64,000 bases of DNA from Pseudomonas sediminis. GTDB lineage: Bacteria; Pseudomonadota; Gammaproteobacteria; Pseudomonadales; Pseudomonadaceae. Each line of letters starts with the position of its first letter. The first letter of the stretch is position 1. Under the pieces are notes generated by a model. The model saw only the letters and a list, made by a program, of their open reading frames with translations, was not told where the DNA came from and did no database searches. Below, piece after piece: positions 45,829-56,103 of the stretch. The stretch spans positions 4,216,001-4,280,000 of the forward strand of contig NZ_CP154631.1 of NCBI RefSeq assembly GCF_039555755.1. The letters are read 5' to 3'. Position numbers and translations under genes: made by a program.

Positions 45829-46848
45829 ATGAAACTATCCCCTCTCAATCGACGCCGCCTGGATCGCTTCAAGGCGCACAAACGCGGCTGGTGGTCGCTG
45901 TGGCTGTTCCTCATCCTGTTTGGCCTGAGCCTCGGTGCCGAACTGATCGCCAACGACAAGCCCCTGGCCGTGCGCTACGACGGTGAGTGGTATTTCCCGG
46001 TACTCAAGCGCTACCCGGAAACCGTGTTCGGCGGCGAATTCCCGCTGCAGGCCAATTACAAGAGCCCGTACATTCAGGACCTGATCGCGGAAAAAGACGG
46101 CAAGATGATCTGGCCGCCGATCCCCTTCAGCTATTCGAGCATCAACTACGAGCTGGAAGTACCAGCCCCCGCACCACCCTCGGCACAGAACTGGCTGGGC
46201 ACCGACGATCAGGGCCGTGACGTACTGGCGCGGGTGATCTACGGCTTCCGCATCTCGGTACTGTTTGCCCTGATCCTGACCCTGGCCAGCTCGGTGATCG
46301 GCGTGATTGCTGGTGCGCTGCAGGGCTTCTATGGCGGCTGGGTCGACCTGCTTGGCCAACGCTTTCTGGAAATCTGGTCGGGCCTGCCGGTGCTCTATCT
46401 GCTGATCATCCTCGCCAGCTTTGTGCAGCCGAACTTCTGGTGGCTGCTGGGCATCATGCTGCTGTTCTCCTGGATGAGCCTGGTCGACGTGGTGCGCGCC
46501 GAATTCCTGCGTGGCCGCAACCTCGAGTACGTGCGCGCGGCGCGGGCGCTAGGCATGGAGAACGGAGCGATCATGTTCCGCCACATCCTGCCCAATGCCA
46601 TGGTTTCGACCATGACCTTCATGCCGTTCATTCTCACCGGTGCGATCGGCACGCTTACCGCCTTGGACTTCCTGGGCTTCGGCCTGCCGCCCGGCGCACC
46701 GTCGCTCGGCGAGCTGGTCGCCCAGGGCAAGAGCAACCTGCAGGCCCCGTGGCTCGGTATCAGTGCCTTCGCCGTGCTGGCGATCATGCTGAGTCTGCTG
46801 GTCTTCATCGGCGAAGCCGCCCGCGATGCCTTCGACCCGAGGAAATGA
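45829..46848 (+). CDS. nppC: ABC transporter permease, YejE type
   Basis: 339 residues from ATG 45829 (MKLSPLNRRRLDRFKAHKRGWWSL) behind GGAGG. Second membrane subunit: EAA loop YVRAARALGMENGAIMFRHILPNAM, TGAIGTLTALDFLGFGLPPGAPSLGELV. A long first periplasmic segment (about 45-125) containing NWLGTDDQGRDVLARVIYG is characteristic of OppC-like subunits. Overlaps neither neighbour but is spaced by 2 bases from both. Confidence 0.94.
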   Translation: MKLSPLNRRRLDRFKAHKRGWWSLWLFLILFGLSLGAELIANDKPLAVRYDGEWYFPVLKRYPETVFGGEFPLQANYKSPYIQDLIAEKDGKMIWPPIPFSYSSINYELEVPAPAPPSAQNWLGTDDQGRDVLARVIYGFRISVLFALILTLASSVIGVIAGALQGFYGGWVDLLGQRFLEIWSGLPVLYLLIILASFVQPNFWWLLGIMLLFSWMSLVDVVRAEFLRGRNLEYVRAARALGMENGAIMFRHILPNAMVSTMTFMPFILTGAIGTLTALDFLGFGLPPGAPSLGELVAQGKSNLQAPWLGISAFAVLAIMLSLLVFIGEAARDAFDPRK

Positions 46849-46849
46849 C

Positions 46850-48463
46850 ATGAGCCAGAACGAAACCCTGCTGCAAGTTCGCGACCTGGCCGTCGAGTTC
46901 GTCACGGGCGAGAACTGCCAGCGCGTGGTCGAGGGGGTCAGCTTCGACATCCGCAAAGGCGAGACACTGGCCCTGGTCGGCGAAAGCGGCTCGGGCAAGT
47001 CAGTGACGGCGCACTCGATCCTGCGTCTACTGCCCTACCCGCTCGCACGCCATCCGCATGGCAGCATCGAATATGCTGGCGAGGACCTGCTCAAGCTCGG
47101 TGAAGGCCGTCTGCGTGGTATCCGTGGCAACCGCATCGCCATGGTCTTCCAAGAGCCAATGACCTCGCTCAACCCGCTGCACACCATCGAAAAGCAGATC
47201 AACGAGGTGCTCGTCCTGCACAAGGGCCTGCGCGGCAAGGCAGCCAGCGCGCGCACGCTGGAGCTGCTGGAGCTGGTCGGCATCCCCGAGCCGAAGAAAC
47301 GCCTGAAGGCCTACCCGCACGAACTCTCCGGCGGCCAGCGTCAACGCGTGATGATCGCCATGGCCCTGGCCAACGAGCCACAACTGCTGATCGCCGACGA
47401 ACCGACCACCGCGCTGGACGTCACCGTTCAGCTGAAAATCCTCGAACTGCTCAAGGATCTGCAGGCGCGCCTGGGCATGTCACTGCTGCTGATCAGCCAT
47501 GATCTCAACCTGGTTCGCAGAATTGCCCATCGCGTATGTGTCATGCAGCGCGGTCGCATCGTCGAACAGGCGTCGTGTGAAGAATTGTTCCAGGCTCCGC
47601 AGCATCCCTACACCCAGGAACTGCTCGGTGCCGAGCCCAGCGGCGACCCTGCGGCCAACCCTGCGGGCCAGCCGCTGCTGGAGGTGGACGACCTGCGCGT
47701 ATGGTTCCCGATCAAGAAGGGCCTGCTGCGCCGGACGGTGGATCATGTCAAAGCGGTGGACGGCATCAACTTCAGCCTGCCTCAGGGTCAGACCCTGGGC
47801 ATAGTCGGCGAAAGTGGTTCCGGCAAATCCACCCTGGGCATGGCCATTCTGCGGCTGCTCGCCAGTCGCGGTGATATCCGCTTCCAGGGCCAGCAGTTGC
47901 AGGGTCTCAGCCAGCAGGAAGTGCGCCCGCTGCGCCGGCAGATGCAGGTGGTGTTTCAGGACCCCTTCGGCAGCCTGAGCCCACGCATGTCGGTGAGCCA
48001 GATCGTCGGTGAGGGTCTGCGCATTCACGGTATGGGCAACGAGGCGGAGCAGGAACAAGCCATCATCGACGCGCTTTTGGAGGTAGGGCTGGACCCGCAG
48101 ACGCGGCATCGCTACCCCCACGAGTTTTCTGGCGGGCAACGGCAGCGGATTGCCATTGCCCGGGCACTGGTGTTGAAACCGGCGTTGATCCTGCTGGACG
48201 AGCCCACTTCGGCGCTCGACCGTACGGTGCAGCGTCAGGTGGTGGAGTTGTTGCGCGGCTTGCAGGCCAAGTACAACCTGACCTATCTGTTTATCAGCCA
48301 TGACCTGGCGGTAGTCAGAGCGCTGAGCCACCAGTTGATGGTGGTCAAGCAGGGCCAGGTGGTCGAACAAGGGTCTGCAGAGACGATCTTCAGTGCACCG
48401 CAACACCCTTATACGCAGCAATTGCTGGAAGCCGCTTTTCTGGCCCCGGCAACGGCTCACTGA
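46850..48463 (+). CDS. nppD: ABC transporter dual ATP-binding protein, YejF type
   Basis: 537 residues, two fused ATPase domains. First: Walker A GESGSGKSV (about 43-51), signature LSGGQRQRVMIAMALA. Second: Walker A GESGSGKST (about 319), signature FSGGQRQRIAIARALV, Walker B ALILLDEPTSALD. The oligopeptide-transport C-terminal motif HPYTQ(E/Q)LL occurs after each domain. Energises uptake by the Npp permease. Ends 28 bases before fabI, so fabI may be read through from it. Confidence 0.95.
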   Translation: MSQNETLLQVRDLAVEFVTGENCQRVVEGVSFDIRKGETLALVGESGSGKSVTAHSILRLLPYPLARHPHGSIEYAGEDLLKLGEGRLRGIRGNRIAMVFQEPMTSLNPLHTIEKQINEVLVLHKGLRGKAASARTLELLELVGIPEPKKRLKAYPHELSGGQRQRVMIAMALANEPQLLIADEPTTALDVTVQLKILELLKDLQARLGMSLLLISHDLNLVRRIAHRVCVMQRGRIVEQASCEELFQAPQHPYTQELLGAEPSGDPAANPAGQPLLEVDDLRVWFPIKKGLLRRTVDHVKAVDGINFSLPQGQTLGIVGESGSGKSTLGMAILRLLASRGDIRFQGQQLQGLSQQEVRPLRRQMQVVFQDPFGSLSPRMSVSQIVGEGLRIHGMGNEAEQEQAIIDALLEVGLDPQTRHRYPHEFSGGQRQRIAIARALVLKPALILLDEPTSALDRTVQRQVVELLRGLQAKYNLTYLFISHDLAVVRALSHQLMVVKQGQVVEQGSAETIFSAPQHPYTQQLLEAAFLAPATAH

Positions 48464-48491
48464 TCCTTGAAACAGGAAGAGGAATAGCACA

Positions 48492-49286
48492 ATGGGTTTT
48501 CTAACCGGTAAGCGCGTACTCATCGTTGGCGTCGCCAGCAAACTGTCCATCGCCTCGGGTATCGCTGCTGCCATGCACCGCGAAGGTGCCGAGCTGGCCT
48601 TCACCTACCAGAACGAGAAGCTCAAGGGCCGCGTCGAAGAGTTCGCCGCCGGCTGGGGCTCCAGCGCTGACCTGTGCTTCCCTTGCGATGTGGCCAGCGA
48701 CGAGGAAATCGCCGCCGTATTCGAAGCGCTGAGCAAGAAATGGGACGGCCTGGACTGCATCGTCCACTCGGTCGGCTTCGCCCCGGGCGACCAACTCAAT
48801 GGCGACTTCACCGACGTCACCACCCGTGAAGGTTTCAAGATCGCCCACGACATCAGCGCCTACAGCTTCGTCGCCCTGGCCAAGGCCGGTCGCGAGATGA
48901 TGAAAGGCCGCAACGGCAGCCTGCTCACCCTCTCCTACCTGGGCGCCGAGCGCACCATGCCCAACTACAACGTCATGGGCATGGCCAAGGCCAGCCTGGA
49001 AGCCGGTGTACGCTACCTGGCTGGTAGCCTCGGCCCGGAAGGCACCCGCGTCAACGCCATCTCTGCCGGTCCGATCCGTACCCTGGCCGCCAGCGGTATC
49101 GCCAGCTTCCGCAAGATGCTGGCCGCCAACGAGAAGCAGACCCCGCTGCGTCGCAACGTGACCATCGAGGAAGTCGGTAACGCCGGTGCCTTCCTCTGCT
49201 CCGACCTGGCTTCGGGCGTCAGCGGTGAAATCATGTACGTCGACGGCGGCTTCAACACCACCGCCATGGGCGCCATGGAAGACTGA
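48492..49286 (+). CDS. fabI: Enoyl-[acyl-carrier-protein] reductase (NADH), triclosan-sensitive type
   Basis: 264 residues behind GGAAGAGGAATAGC. Last step of each fatty-acid elongation round. Cofactor loop [20 protein letters not shown]; the ENR tyrosines are Tyr149 and Tyr159 and the Lys is 166 in [30 protein letters not shown] is the substrate-loop. Length and motifs are those of FabI, not FabV. A terminator follows 62 bases after the stop. Confidence 0.97.
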   Translation: MGFLTGKRVLIVGVASKLSIASGIAAAMHREGAELAFTYQNEKLKGRVEEFAAGWGSSADLCFPCDVASDEEIAAVFEALSKKWDGLDCIVHSVGFAPGDQLNGDFTDVTTREGFKIAHDISAYSFVALAKAGREMMKGRNGSLLTLSYLGAERTMPNYNVMGMAKASLEAGVRYLAGSLGPEGTRVNAISAGPIRTLAASGIASFRKMLAANEKQTPLRRNVTIEEVGNAGAFLCSDLASGVSGEIMYVDGGFNTTAMGAMED

Positions 49287-49347
49287 TCGGCAGTCGACCG
49301 GGCATCGACTGGAACTCCAGCATCGATGCCCCCTGCTGAACGGCACG

Positions 49348-49386
49348 AAAACGCCGCAGATCCCCTTGGGACTGCGGCGTTTTTTC
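49348..49386 (+). terminator. Intrinsic terminator after fabI
   Basis: AAAACGCCGCAG / CTGCGGCGTTTT stem with 12-base loop and TTTTTT tail. Confidence 0.94.
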
Positions 49387-49507
49387 GTCAGGACGCCAGC
49401 AAATCCTGCAGGGGCTGAGCGCGCCGAGCCGCGTTCTGATGTCACATTTCAGCACGCATCAACACTGACGCGGTCCTAGATGGGAGGCCTGGAACCGAGA
49501 AAGGTAA

Positions 49508-51055
49508 ATGATCCAGACAAAAACCTGGCGAGCCTGCCTGATTACCGCGCTATGCAGCGTCGCGGCTGGCTGCGCATTACCGCCACTGGATGGCCGTAGC
49601 GAAAGCCTGGCCTTCACCCAGGCCGAAACGGCCGACACCACACTGGGGCAAGCTCTGGGTAGCGAGCGGGACGCTCATCCCGGCTTGTCCGGCATCCTTA
49701 CGCTGGCAGCGGCCAGGGACGCCTTCGCCGCGCGTATGCTGATGGTTGAAGCGGCCGAACGCAGTCTCGACGTGCAGTACTACATCTGGCGCAATGACGT
49801 CACCGGCACCCTGTTACTTGACGCCTTGCTCAGAGCGGCAGAGCGCGGCGTGTGCGTCCGCTTGCTTCTGGACGACAACGGCATTGCCGGCCTGGACCAG
49901 ACACTCAGCACACTCGATCAACACCCCTACATCGAAGTACGTCTGTTCAACCCCTTCTCCCTGCGGAAAGCCAAGATGCTGGGTTATCTGACGCATTTCT
50001 CCCGCGCCAACCGGCGCATGCACAACAAGTCGCTCACCGTCGACAACCAGGCCACCATCATTGGCGGGCGCAATATTGGCGACGAATACTTCGATGCCAG
50101 TGAAGGCGTGCTTTTCGCCGACCTCGACGTGCTGGCAATCGGCCCAGTGGTGGCGGATACCTCGGACGATTTTGATCGTTACTGGGCCAGTGATTCGAGC
50201 TATCCGCTGGAGCTGATCGTGCCGCGCAGCCAGAACGCCCCCTTGCGCCTACACGATATCGCTGCAGATCTTTCCAATACACCTGCAGCCAGCGGCTACG
50301 TGAAGGCCCTGCAGGAAAGCAACTTCATTGCACGCCTGCTGGACAAGGATCTGAGCTTTGAATGGAGCGAGACCACGCTGGTCAGTGACGATCCCGCCAA
50401 AGGCCTTGGCACAGCCAGTGATAGCGAACTATTGATCAGCGACCTGAAAGACATGCTCGACACTCCAACATCCCGGGTCGATCTCGTCTCACCCTACTTC
50501 GTCCCCACGCAAGCCGGCGTCGACCTGTTCACCGGCATGGTACGACGCGGCATAGAGGTACGCATTCTCACCAATGCGCTGGAAGCAACCGACGTGACGC
50601 CCGTGCACGCCGGCTACGCCAAGCGCCGTCGCGCCCTGCTGGAAGGTGGCGTGAAACTCTATGAAATGCGCCTGGGTGCCGACGATGAGGGCCCCCGGGA
50701 AAAAGCCGGGCCGTTTGGCAGCTCCGGCTCGAGCCTGCACGCGAAGACCTTCGCTCTGGATGGCCAGCGCATCTTCATCGGCTCGTTCAACTTCGATCCA
50801 CGCTCCGCCCGCCTCAACACGGAGATGGGCTTCATCATCGAAAGCCCGACACTGGCTGCCGCCATCGGCCAGGCATTCGAAACCGATATTCCGGCAAATG
50901 CGTATGAGCTGGGGCTAAGCGAGAACGGTGGGCTCTACTGGCTCGAGCGCCAGAATGGCGAGCAACGTCGACTCGACAGCGAGCCAGGTACGGGGCTGCT
51001 GAAAAACCTGGGCGTACGCCTGCTTTCCTGGCTGCCCATCGAATGGTTGTTATGA
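49508..51055 (+). CDS. Phospholipase D-family lipoprotein (cardiolipin synthase C-like)
   Basis: 515 residues behind AGAAAGGTAA. Lipoprotein signal MIQTKTWRACLITALCSVAAGC. Two HKD motifs, HNKSLTVDN (His about 172) and HAKTFALDG (His about 411), each followed by Asn/Gly-rich GSFNFDPRSARLNTE-type motifs (NIGDEY in the first), the arrangement of PLD and ClsC/YmdC enzymes. Likely transfers phosphatidyl groups in the periplasmic leaflet. Located between fabI and ppiD, where PAO1 has nothing comparable. Confidence 0.88.
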   Translation: MIQTKTWRACLITALCSVAAGCALPPLDGRSESLAFTQAETADTTLGQALGSERDAHPGLSGILTLAAARDAFAARMLMVEAAERSLDVQYYIWRNDVTGTLLLDALLRAAERGVCVRLLLDDNGIAGLDQTLSTLDQHPYIEVRLFNPFSLRKAKMLGYLTHFSRANRRMHNKSLTVDNQATIIGGRNIGDEYFDASEGVLFADLDVLAIGPVVADTSDDFDRYWASDSSYPLELIVPRSQNAPLRLHDIAADLSNTPAASGYVKALQESNFIARLLDKDLSFEWSETTLVSDDPAKGLGTASDSELLISDLKDMLDTPTSRVDLVSPYFVPTQAGVDLFTGMVRRGIEVRILTNALEATDVTPVHAGYAKRRRALLEGGVKLYEMRLGADDEGPREKAGPFGSSGSSLHAKTFALDGQRIFIGSFNFDPRSARLNTEMGFIIESPTLAAAIGQAFETDIPANAYELGLSENGGLYWLERQNGEQRRLDSEPGTGLLKNLGVRLLSWLPIEWLL

Positions 51056-51067
51056 CCTCAAAATGAA

Positions 51068-51093
51068 AGAGCCCCGCACTTGGCGGGGCTCTG
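51068..51093. terminator. Bidirectional intrinsic terminator between the PLD gene and ppiD
   Basis: AGAGCCCCGC / GCGGGGCTCT stem with short ACTTG loop, T and A runs on both sides, serving both convergent genes. Confidence 0.85.
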
Positions 51094-51109
51094 TCTTAGC
51101 AAACAACGA

Positions 51110-52957
51110 TCAGAAACGCTCGATGTCGGCCTTGGCTTCCAGCTGCTTACGCAGTGCGGCGAAGTCCTGCTGGCCTGCACGCGATGCGAGGAAGTTGCGG
51201 TACATGGCAAGCTCTTCGTCAGCCAGCGCTTCTTCCGGCACATTCACGCCATCGAGACGCAGCACAACGTAGTCACCATTGTTCAGTGTCACGCCGGCGA
51301 AGGTCGGCTCGCCCGCCTTGGCTGGCTTGGGCATACGGAACAGCGCTTGCAACACCTTCGGCTCAACGCCGTCCTGGCTGCGCGTGGCGGCCTCCTGAAC
51401 CTGCCAGCCAGCATCGGCAGTTTCACCGGCCTCGGCAGCGGCCAGTTGCTTCTCGCCCTCAGCCTTGGCGGCAGCGGCGGCACGCTCCTGCTGCAGATGA
51501 GCGCGGATGCTCTCTGCGACCTGCTCAAGCGGCAACTGCTCGGGCTTGTTGTGCTCTTTGACGCGCACGACAACCACGGTACTTGGGTCCAGTTCGATGG
51601 TCGAGCTGTTGGTGCCATCTTCCAGAACTTCAGGGCTAAATGCAGCCTGCAGTACCTGACGGTTGGCAGTGATGCCAGTTGCACCACCCTCACGGCCGAA
51701 GGCTTCGCTGGTCTTGACCTCGAGCCCCAGCTCCTGAGCCGGCTGCACCAGATCCGACGCTTCGAACGCGGCATCTTCCAGCTGCTTGGTCGCCTCGACG
51801 AAGCGCTGCTCGACCTGTTGCGCCTTGAAGTCGCGCGCCAGCTTGTCCTTGAGGCTGTCGAAGCTCGGCACTTCAGGCGCCTGAACACCCAGCAGCTTGA
51901 TCAGATGCCAGCCGAACTCGCTCTTGACCGGTTCGGAGACCTGCCCTTGCTGCAGTGCATAGAGCGCCTCTTCGAAGGCCGGGTCGTAAACGCCAGGACC
52001 GGCGTACCCCAGATCACCGCCATCGGCAGCCGATCCTGGGTCTTGCGAGAACTCCTTGGCCAGGGCAGCGAAATCTTCGCCAGCGTCTACACGCGCCTTG
52101 ATCTCTTCGATCTTGGTGCGCGCTGCCTGGTCATCGCCCTCGATCAGGATGTGCGCAGCCTGACGCTGCTCAGCCAGGTTGGCGATCTCGCTCTCGTACA
52201 GTGGCTGCAGATCTTCATCGCTGACTTCGACCTGATCGAAGAAGCTGTCCTTGAGGAGTTCGACGTACTCCAACACCACTTGCTCTGGGCTCATGAACTC
52301 GCTGGCATGCTCGTCGTAATAGGCTTTGACGTCGTCATCGCTCAGGTTGATCGCAGCACTGTCGGCCTTGATGACGAGGCTGGCGAAGTCACGGGTCTGG
52401 CGCTCTAGATTGGCGAACGCACGCGCCTCCTGCTCAGTGACGAAGCTACTGGCGCCGAGACCGGCACGCAGTTGCCCAATCAGCATTTCCTCTTCCAGCA
52501 TCTGGCGGAACTGCAGACGGGTGTAGCCCATCTGGCGAATGACCTGATCGAAGCGCGCAGCATCGAAGCGGCCATCTACCTGAAATTCGGGAGTTTGCAG
52601 AATGACCTGATCCAGCGATCCCTGCGAGAAGGCGAAGTGGGAATCGTCCGCTGCTTGCAACAGCAGTTTGCGCTCGATCAAACCCTTGAGCGAAGCCTCA
52701 CGCAGCAACTTGTCATCGAGCAGCGAGGCATCGAAATCGCGACCCAATTGCTGCAGCAGTTGGCGACGCTGCATTTCAACGGCCTGGTTGAGCTCGCTGA
52801 GGGTAATGGTGTCTCCGTTCACGTCAGCCGCATTGTTGCGATTGCTGGCTCCCGTGACGATAGCTTCGAAACCGGTAAACGCCATCAGCATCACAATGAG
52901 GCCGATGATGATTTTGGCAATCCAACCGCGTGAATTGTCCCTGATGTTTTGCAGCAT
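51110..52957 (-). CDS. ppiD: PpiD, membrane-anchored periplasmic chaperone/peptidyl-prolyl isomerase
   Basis: 615 residues from ATG 52957 ([22 protein letters not shown]) behind GGGGGAAGC. One N-terminal anchor (about 12-34) with SurA-like N-terminal domain ([22 protein letters not shown]), a parvulin domain at about 268-365 ([43 protein letters not shown]) and a long helical C-terminal region. Assists folding of secreted proteins near SecYEG. Downstream of hupB on the same strand, beyond a hairpin. Confidence 0.95.
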   Translation of the reverse strand: MLQNIRDNSRGWIAKIIIGLIVMLMAFTGFEAIVTGASNRNNAADVNGDTITLSELNQAVEMQRRQLLQQLGRDFDASLLDDKLLREASLKGLIERKLLLQAADDSHFAFSQGSLDQVILQTPEFQVDGRFDAARFDQVIRQMGYTRLQFRQMLEEEMLIGQLRAGLGASSFVTEQEARAFANLERQTRDFASLVIKADSAAINLSDDDVKAYYDEHASEFMSPEQVVLEYVELLKDSFFDQVEVSDEDLQPLYESEIANLAEQRQAAHILIEGDDQAARTKIEEIKARVDAGEDFAALAKEFSQDPGSAADGGDLGYAGPGVYDPAFEEALYALQQGQVSEPVKSEFGWHLIKLLGVQAPEVPSFDSLKDKLARDFKAQQVEQRFVEATKQLEDAAFEASDLVQPAQELGLEVKTSEAFGREGGATGITANRQVLQAAFSPEVLEDGTNSSTIELDPSTVVVVRVKEHNKPEQLPLEQVAESIRAHLQQERAAAAAKAEGEKQLAAAEAGETADAGWQVQEAATRSQDGVEPKVLQALFRMPKPAKAGEPTFAGVTLNNGDYVVLRLDGVNVPEEALADEELAMYRNFLASRAGQQDFAALRKQLEAKADIERF

Positions 52958-53019
52958 GCTTCCCCCAGAACGACTGTACAGAGTCACCAGCCGCGCAGTG
53001 TGGGTAATGTCCAGATAGA

Positions 53020-53047
53020 AGAAAGGCGCATCCTTGGATGCGCCTTC
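53020..53047 (-). terminator. Terminator hairpin after hupB
   Basis: AAGGCGCATCC / GGATGCGCCTT perfect 11-base stem with TT loop, 103 bases beyond the hupB stop; minus-strand tail TTTC. Confidence 0.75.
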
Positions 53048-53149
53048 TCGTAACGCGTTAAGCAGTCAGAGCAAGAGTCTGGGACTACCTGCGCTGCCCC
53101 CTAACAGCCGCCAGATGAAGCCTGACGGCGAGGCAAACCCGGAAGACGC

Positions 53150-53422
53150 TTAGTTGACGGCGTCTTTCAGAGCCTTGCCAGCTTTGAAGCCTGGGATCTT
53201 GGCAGCAGCGATGCTGATCGGCTTGCCGGTCTGCGGGTTGCGGCCAGTGCGAGCAGCGCGCTCTTTGACAGCGAAGGTGCCGAAGCCAACCAGCACAACG
53301 GAGTCACCAGCTTTCAGAGCGCCAGTGACGGATTCAATCACTGCATCCAGCGCGCGGCCAGCAACAGCTTTCGGGATATCAGCAGATGCAGCGATGGCAT
53401 CGATCAGTTCCGACTTGTTCAC
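53150..53422 (-). CDS. hupB: DNA-binding protein HU-beta
   Basis: 90 residues starting at a GTG (53422), [32 protein letters not shown] core with the DNA-contact arm [24 protein letters not shown] (Pro in RNPQTGK) and [14 protein letters not shown]. Bends and compacts DNA as a homo- or heterodimer. A near-consensus promoter lies 85-120 bases upstream within a large inverted repeat directly downstream of lon. Confidence 0.97.
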   Translation of the reverse strand: MNKSELIDAIAASADIPKAVAGRALDAVIESVTGALKAGDSVVLVGFGTFAVKERAARTGRNPQTGKPISIAAAKIPGFKAGKALKDAVN

Positions 53423-53496
53423 TCTAAGTCCCCTTATTTCTGTTTAGTTTGTTTCTTGATTTTTAGTGTAAGCAAAGCGGGTGCTGGATAGCCTGC

Positions 53497-53543
53497 TGAC
53501 ACAATAAGAGCCGCTTTATAACAAGGGCTCAAAAATTGTGTCA
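53497..53543. repeat. 47-base inverted repeat over the hupB promoter
   Basis: Outer arms TGACACAAT / ATTGTGTCA and inner arms GAGCC / GGCTC are perfect; the -10 box sits in the loop and the outer right arm includes the -35. Could act as a symmetric regulator site or an mRNA hairpin at the start of the hupB leader. Confidence 0.6.
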
Positions 53544-53544
53544 A
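53516..53544 (-). promoter_or_regulatory. Sigma-70 promoter for hupB
   Basis: TTGACA (minus strand, 53544-53539), 17-base spacer, TTATAA (53521-53516), start expected near 53509 and leader of about 85 bases. Only 14 bases separate the -35 from the lon stop. Confidence 0.85.
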
Positions 53545-53557
53545 GGAAGCCCCCCGG

Positions 53558-55954
53558 CTAATGCGTGCTAATTCGCTCCTTGGAATCAGACTCGCGCTTG
53601 TCATCCGTTGCAACCATCTCGGGAGCCGCATCGGGCAAGGGCTCCGGGGCGTATTGCAGCGCAATTTGCAGGACCTCGTCAATCCATTTAACCGGTTTAA
53701 TCTGCAGGTCTTGCTTAATATTTTCCGGAATTTCCTTCAGATCACGCACATTTTCTTCGGGAATAATCACAGTCTTGATCCCACCCCGATGAGCTGCCAG
53801 AAGTTTTTCCTTGAGACCACCGATGGCCAACACCTGACCACGCAAGGTGATTTCTCCGGTCATGGCCACGTCCGCCCGCACCGGAATCTGCGTCAATGCC
53901 GAGACCAGCGCCGTGCACAGACCAATGCCCGCACTCGGGCCATCCTTAGGTGTCGCACCTTCCGGCATATGGATGTGAACATCACGCTTCTCGTTGAAAT
54001 CAGCTGCGATCCCCAGGCTTTTCGCACGACTGCGAACCACCGTCATGGCCGCCGTCATGGACTCTGCCATGACATCGCCCAACGAGCCGGTCTTGATCAA
54101 AACGCCCTTGCCAGGCACTACCGCCGTCTCGATGGTGAGCAGCTCGCCGCCCACCTGCGTCCACGCCAGACCCGTTACCTGGCCAATCTGATCCTGCTGC
54201 TCGGCGAGACCGTAGCGATGCTTGCGCACCCCCAGGAAGTGCTCAAGGGAGTCGGCGCTGACCGTGACCTGAAAACGCTTCTCGCGAACATGTTCCTTGA
54301 CAACCTTGCGGCAGACCTTGGCAATCTGCCGTTCCAGACTGCGCACACCAGCTTCACGCGTGTAGTAACGAATGATGTCGCGAATCGCCGATTCTTCAAT
54401 GTCCAGCTCGCCCTTCTTCAGACCATTGGCCTGTATCTGCTTGGGCGCCAGGTATTTGATGGCAATGTTGACCTTCTCGTCCTCGGTGTAACCCGGCAGC
54501 CGAATGACTTCCATCCGGTCCAGCAACGGCCCAGGGATATTCATCGAGTTGGCGGTGCAGAGGAACATCACGTCCGACAGGTCGTAATCGACCTCCAGAT
54601 AATGATCGTTGAAATTGTGGTTCTGCTCCGGATCGAGCACCTCCAGCAGCGCAGAGGCAGGATCGCCGCGCATGTCCTGGCCCATCTTGTCGATTTCATC
54701 GAGCAGGAACAGCGGGTTGCGCACGCCGACCTTGGTCATCTTCTGAATCAGACGCCCCGGCATCGAACCGATATAGGTACGACGGTGGCCACGAATCTCG
54801 GCCTCGTCACGTACGCCGCCCAAGGCCATACGCACGAACTTGCGGCTGGTCGCGGTGGCAATGGACTCGGCCAATGAGGTTTTGCCCACACCAGGCGGGC
54901 CTACCAGGCACAGCACCGGCCCCTTGAGTTTCTTCACCCGCTTCTGCACGGCGAGATACTCGAGGATGCGTTCCTTGACCTCTTCCAGACCGTAATGGTC
55001 GGCATCGAGGATGCTCTCTGCACGTGCCAGGTCGAGACGTACCTTGCTCTCGGCCTTCCACGGCACGTTCACCAACCAGTCGATGTAGGAACGCACCACA
55101 GTGGCTTCGGCAGACATCGGCGACATCTGCTTGAGCTTGTTCAACTCGGCATTGGCCTTGGCCAGCGCTTCCTTGGTCAGGCCGGCGTTGTCGATGCGCT
55201 TCTTCAGCTCATCGATCTCGTTGTGGCCTTCATCGATGTCGCCCAGCTCCTTCTGAATGGCCTTCATCTGCTCATTCAGGTAGTACTCGCGCTGGCTGCG
55301 CTCCATCTGCTTCTTAACGCGACCACGGATGCGCTTCTCGACCTGCAGCAGGTCGATTTCGGCATCCAGCAGCGCCAGCACATGCTCGACGCGTGCGGAC
55401 AGCGAGGTAATCTCGAGGATCTCCTGCTTCTGCTCGATCTTCAGCGCCATGTGCGCGGCCATGGTATCGACCAGACGGCTGGGCTCATCGATGCTGTTGA
55501 GCGAAGACAGCACTTCGGCCGGGACCTTCTTGCCCAGCTGCACGTATTGCTCGAACTGACTGAGCAGACTACGAGTAAAAACCTCGGACTCGCGCTCGGC
55601 GGTCTCGCCCTCCTCGATCAGTTGCACTTCGGCGCGGCAATGATCATCGAGCTCGATGAAACGCTCGATGGAACCACGCTGCTCACCCTCGACCAGCACC
55701 TTGACGGTGCCGTCGGGCAACTTGAGCAGTTGCAGGACGGTGGCAACGGTGCCTACGCGATACAGATCCTGATCATCCGGATCATCGACGGCTGGATTCT
55801 TCTGGGCCACCAGCAGAATCTGCTTGTCGCCCGTCATCGCTGCCTCGAGGGCCTCGATGGATTTCTCACGCCCGACGAAAAGCGGGATGACCATGTGCGG
55901 ATAGACCACTACATCGCGCAATGGCAGGAGAGGCAATTCGATGGTTGTCTTCAT
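53558..55954 (-). CDS. lon: Lon ATP-dependent protease
   Basis: 798 residues. N-terminal substrate-recognition domain beginning [26 protein letters not shown], coiled middle section, AAA+ domain with Walker [10 protein letters not shown] (about 353-361) and Walker [11 protein letters not shown], then the Ser-Lys protease domain (catalytic Ser about 675-680 in KDGPSAGIG; Lys in [12 protein letters not shown]). Removes damaged proteins and regulators. A sigma-32-like promoter precedes it. Confidence 0.98.
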   Translation of the reverse strand: MKTTIELPLLPLRDVVVYPHMVIPLFVGREKSIEALEAAMTGDKQILLVAQKNPAVDDPDDQDLYRVGTVATVLQLLKLPDGTVKVLVEGEQRGSIERFIELDDHCRAEVQLIEEGETAERESEVFTRSLLSQFEQYVQLGKKVPAEVLSSLNSIDEPSRLVDTMAAHMALKIEQKQEILEITSLSARVEHVLALLDAEIDLLQVEKRIRGRVKKQMERSQREYYLNEQMKAIQKELGDIDEGHNEIDELKKRIDNAGLTKEALAKANAELNKLKQMSPMSAEATVVRSYIDWLVNVPWKAESKVRLDLARAESILDADHYGLEEVKERILEYLAVQKRVKKLKGPVLCLVGPPGVGKTSLAESIATATSRKFVRMALGGVRDEAEIRGHRRTYIGSMPGRLIQKMTKVGVRNPLFLLDEIDKMGQDMRGDPASALLEVLDPEQNHNFNDHYLEVDYDLSDVMFLCTANSMNIPGPLLDRMEVIRLPGYTEDEKVNIAIKYLAPKQIQANGLKKGELDIEESAIRDIIRYYTREAGVRSLERQIAKVCRKVVKEHVREKRFQVTVSADSLEHFLGVRKHRYGLAEQQDQIGQVTGLAWTQVGGELLTIETAVVPGKGVLIKTGSLGDVMAESMTAAMTVVRSRAKSLGIAADFNEKRDVHIHMPEGATPKDGPSAGIGLCTALVSALTQIPVRADVAMTGEITLRGQVLAIGGLKEKLLAAHRGGIKTVIIPEENVRDLKEIPENIKQDLQIKPVKWIDEVLQIALQYAPEPLPDAAPEMVATDDKRESDSKERISTH

Positions 55955-56013
55955 GATTTCGGCTCAGCGGCGGCCATAAGGCCGTAAACAGGCGGGATTA
56001 CCCTTGGCTTTTA

Positions 56014-56042
56014 AGATGGGGGTAGCTCCCATAAAAAACAAG
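56014..56042 (-). promoter_or_regulatory. Heat-shock (sigma-32-like) promoter for lon
   Basis: Read on the minus strand: CTTGTT (56042-56037) followed about 16 bases later by CCCCATCT (56021-56014), the -10 octamer of sigma-32 promoters (CCCCATNT). The -35 matches CTTGAA in 4 of 6 places. Located 60-90 bases upstream of lon. Confidence 0.65.
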
Positions 56043-56057
56043 CGCAATGTCCAGAAA

Positions 56058-56082
56058 AGCGAAGGGGCCCGAGGGGCCCCTT
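56058..56082 (-). terminator. Terminator after clpX
   Basis: AAGGGGCCC / GGGCCCCTT stem with GAG loop, followed on the minus strand by CGCTTTTC, 21 bases beyond the clpX stop. Confidence 0.85.
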
Positions 56083-56103
56083 CTTTGCATCGTGTGACAG
56101 CCG

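Noticed and set aside
54995..55987. 330-codon open frame opposite the start of lon
   Set aside because: Leu-rich antisense shadow of lon; no start signal.
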